From the NCBI GenBank assembly GCA_964466745.1, contig CAYXOX010000169.1, positions 1 to 5,809 of the forward strand: DNA of 5,809 bases, given 5' to 3'. The stretch is from CAYXOX01 sp964466745. Its GTDB lineage: Bacteria; Pseudomonadota; Alphaproteobacteria; Rhodobacterales; Rhodobacteraceae. Positions 4,536-5,809 of the stretch are shown one piece after another (position 1 is the stretch's first letter; every line of letters begins with the position of its first letter). Below the pieces are notes generated by a model. The model did no database searches, was not told the DNA's origin, and was given only the letters and a program-made list of their open reading frames with translations. Position numbers and translations under genes: made by a program.

Positions 4536-5678
4536 ATGGCCAAGGAACGCAAACTCTTCGAGGAGGTCGCGGCACCCTCGCGCGCCCCCGCGGAAGCGCC
4601 GGCGGGCGGCCTGATCGACGGCCAGCGCGGCGGAGCCCGACGGGCCGTGCGGGCCTGGCTGATCGCCCTCTTCGCCCTCGTGGCGATCATGATCGCCGTG
4701 GGCGGCCTCACCCGGCTCACCGACAGCGGGCTCTCGATCACCGAGTGGAATCCGGTGATGGGCGCCGTGCCGCCGCTCTCCGCCGAGGATTGGGCCTCCG
4801 AGTTCGAAAAGTACAAGGAAATACCCGAATACCAGCTCCAGAACCGGGGCATGAGTTTGGAAGAGTTCAAGGTGATCTACTGGTGGGAGTGGGGTCACCG
4901 GCAGCTCGGGAGGGTGATCGGGCTGGTCTGGGCGGTCGGGTTCGTGGCGCTTCTCGCCACGCGCTCGATCCCCAGGGGCTGGACGCCGCGGCTGCTCGGC
5001 CTCGGCGCGTTCGGCGGGCTGCAGGGGGCGATCGGCTGGTGGATGGTCTCCTCGGGGCTGCGCGAGGGCATGCTCGATGTCGCCTCCTACCGTCTCGCGA
5101 TCCACCTCGGGCTCGCCTTCGTGATCCTCGGGCTCATCGCCTGGTACGTGTTCCTGCTCGGGCGACGCGAGGCCGAGCTCCTGCAGGCCCGCCGCGCACG
5201 CGAGCCGAGGCTGTTCTCGGTCAGCACCGGGCTGATGCATTTCGCCTTCCTGCAGATCCTGCTCGGCGCGCTGGTGGCGGGAATCGATGCCGGGCGCAAC
5301 TTCACCGACTGGCCGCTGATGTCGGGGGGCATCCTGCCGCCCGACATCTTCGCGCTGGAGCCGCTGTGGCGGAACTTCTTCGAGGACGACGGGCTCGTGC
5401 AGTTCATGCACCGGACCGCGGGGTATCTTCTTTTCGCCTTCGGCATCGCGGTCTGGCTGCGCGGGCGCCGCTCGCCCAACCGCGCGACGGTGGCTGCCTT
5501 CAACGCGGTGATGGCGGTGATCGTGCTGCAGGTCGTGCTCGGGATCGTGACGGTGATCTACTCGGCGCCCTGGCATCTCGCGATCCTTCACCAGGCTGGC
5601 GCCGTTCTTCTCTGGGTGCTCATCCTGCGTGCCCGCTTCCTCGCGCAATACCCGCGCGCCCAATCGGTAAGGGGCTGA
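4536..5678 (+). CDS. ctaA: Heme A synthase CtaA (COX15 family)
   Basis: CtaA is an inner-membrane monooxygenase that oxidises the C8 methyl of heme O to the formyl group of heme A, needed for aa3-type cytochrome c oxidase. The 380-aa product has about eight membrane segments (roughly 41-58, 125-142, 152-172, 186-207, 228-250, 288-309, 317-341, 346-367). The four expected heme-ligand histidines are present: H121 in EWGHRQLGR, H190 in LAIHLGL, H292 in MHRTAGY and H352 in LHQAGA. E118 in the E-x-x-H motif matches the conserved acidic residue next to the first histidine. GGLTRLTDSGLSITEWNP (56-73) is a COX15 family signature. The protein has no cysteine, so it lacks the extracellular disulfide of Bacillus-type CtaA, as in the proteobacterial/mitochondrial type. 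The start is set by the Shine-Dalgarno at 4523-4531. The next gene begins one base after the stop. Confidence 0.95.
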   Translation: MAKERKLFEEVAAPSRAPAEAPAGGLIDGQRGGARRAVRAWLIALFALVAIMIAVGGLTRLTDSGLSITEWNPVMGAVPPLSAEDWASEFEKYKEIPEYQLQNRGMSLEEFKVIYWWEWGHRQLGRVIGLVWAVGFVALLATRSIPRGWTPRLLGLGAFGGLQGAIGWWMVSSGLREGMLDVASYRLAIHLGLAFVILGLIAWYVFLLGRREAELLQARRAREPRLFSVSTGLMHFAFLQILLGALVAGIDAGRNFTDWPLMSGGILPPDIFALEPLWRNFFEDDGLVQFMHRTAGYLLFAFGIAVWLRGRRSPNRATVAAFNAVMAVIVLQVVLGIVTVIYSAPWHLAILHQAGAVLLWVLILRARFLAQYPRAQSVRG

Positions 5679-5679
5679 G

Positions 5680-5809
5680 ATGACCGCCTTTCATGAGCTC
5701 ATGTCCCACGCCCGGGAAACGGCGGCGCTCGAGGCCGTGGCGGGCCGCACGAGTTGGGACCAGGAAACGGTGATGCCGCGGGGCGCGGCCGCCCAGCGGG
5801 CGGAGGAGA
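5680..5809 (+). CDS. M32 family metallocarboxypeptidase (thermostable carboxypeptidase 1 type), N-terminal fragment
   Basis: Only the first 43 codons are in the window. The fragment opens with MTAFHELMSHARETAALEAV and continues into SWDQETVMPRGAAAQRAEE (25-43). WDQETxMPxGA-x-RAE is the conserved N-terminal signature of peptidase family M32. These are cytosolic zinc carboxypeptidases that release C-terminal amino acids. The HEXXH zinc site would lie far downstream, outside the window, so catalytic integrity cannot be judged. The ATG follows the ctaA stop codon after a single G, with a purine-rich stretch (AAGGGG, about 5669-5674) upstream inside ctaA as ribosome binding site. I see no separate promoter, so it is probably cotranscribed and perhaps translationally coupled with ctaA. 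Confidence 0.85.
   Translation, partial: MTAFHELMSHARETAALEAVAGRTSWDQETVMPRGAAAQRAEE

Noticed and set aside
4217..5683. 488-codon plus-strand frame and the 385-codon minus-strand frame (4506-5663) overlapping ctaA
   Set aside because: Both are shadow frames of ctaA, which has all four heme-ligand histidines, eight membrane segments and a good Shine-Dalgarno. The shadows are Arg/Gly/Pro- or His/Glu-rich without recognisable domains.
1..5809. Defence system, prophage, insertion sequence, CRISPR array or biosynthetic island
   Set aside because: All sizeable frames are accounted for by housekeeping or conserved alphaproteobacterial genes. No direct repeats, transposase motifs, spaced repeats or compositional shift are visible.

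Overview
This is a high-GC stretch of ordinary chromosome from an alphaproteobacterium, most likely a member of the Rhodobacterales. The main clues are a ChpT-type histidine phosphotransferase (part of the alphaproteobacterial CckA-ChpT-CtrA relay), an olsB-olsA ornithine lipid pair, a DUF3553 small protein, a cysteine-free heme A synthase and an M32 carboxypeptidase. There are no mobile elements, CRISPR arrays, rRNA genes or convincing tRNA genes, and base composition looks even throughout.

Layout. The window opens with the last 58 codons of proA (+, proline synthesis). chpT (-, 220-873) converges on it. A DUF3553 gene (+, 918-1106) diverges from chpT across 44 bp. After a 146-bp gap with a candidate promoter comes olsB (+, 1253-2050), then olsA (+, 2084-2929) 33 bp downstream. 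Together these make ornithine lipid: OlsB N-acylates ornithine with a 3-hydroxy fatty acid, and OlsA O-acylates the product. A divergent ThiE/TenI-like gene (-, 2966-3619) converges on olsA. Across a 121-bp divergent spacer lies trmJ (+, 3741-4481), a SPOUT tRNA 2'-O-methyltransferase. It is followed by ctaA (+, 4536-5678), heme A synthase for aa3-type cytochrome oxidase, and, one base after its stop codon, by the 5' end of an M32 metallocarboxypeptidase gene (+, 5680 to the window edge).

Regulation. Four gene starts (olsB, thiE-like, trmJ, ctaA) are preceded by similar sigma70-like elements: TTGC at the -35, exactly 17 bp of spacer, and TA at the start of the -10. In trmJ the element sits so close that the mRNA would start at or next to the ATG, and no Shine-Dalgarno sequence is visible. 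In olsB the element covers a more upstream TTG codon and so favours the ATG at 1253.

I found no new multi-gene system. The points most worth a second look are the ThiE-like protein that has lost most ThiE active-site signatures, the small Tudor/SH3-like DUF3553 protein divergent from chpT, the probable leaderless trmJ transcript, and a nine-G run inside olsB.
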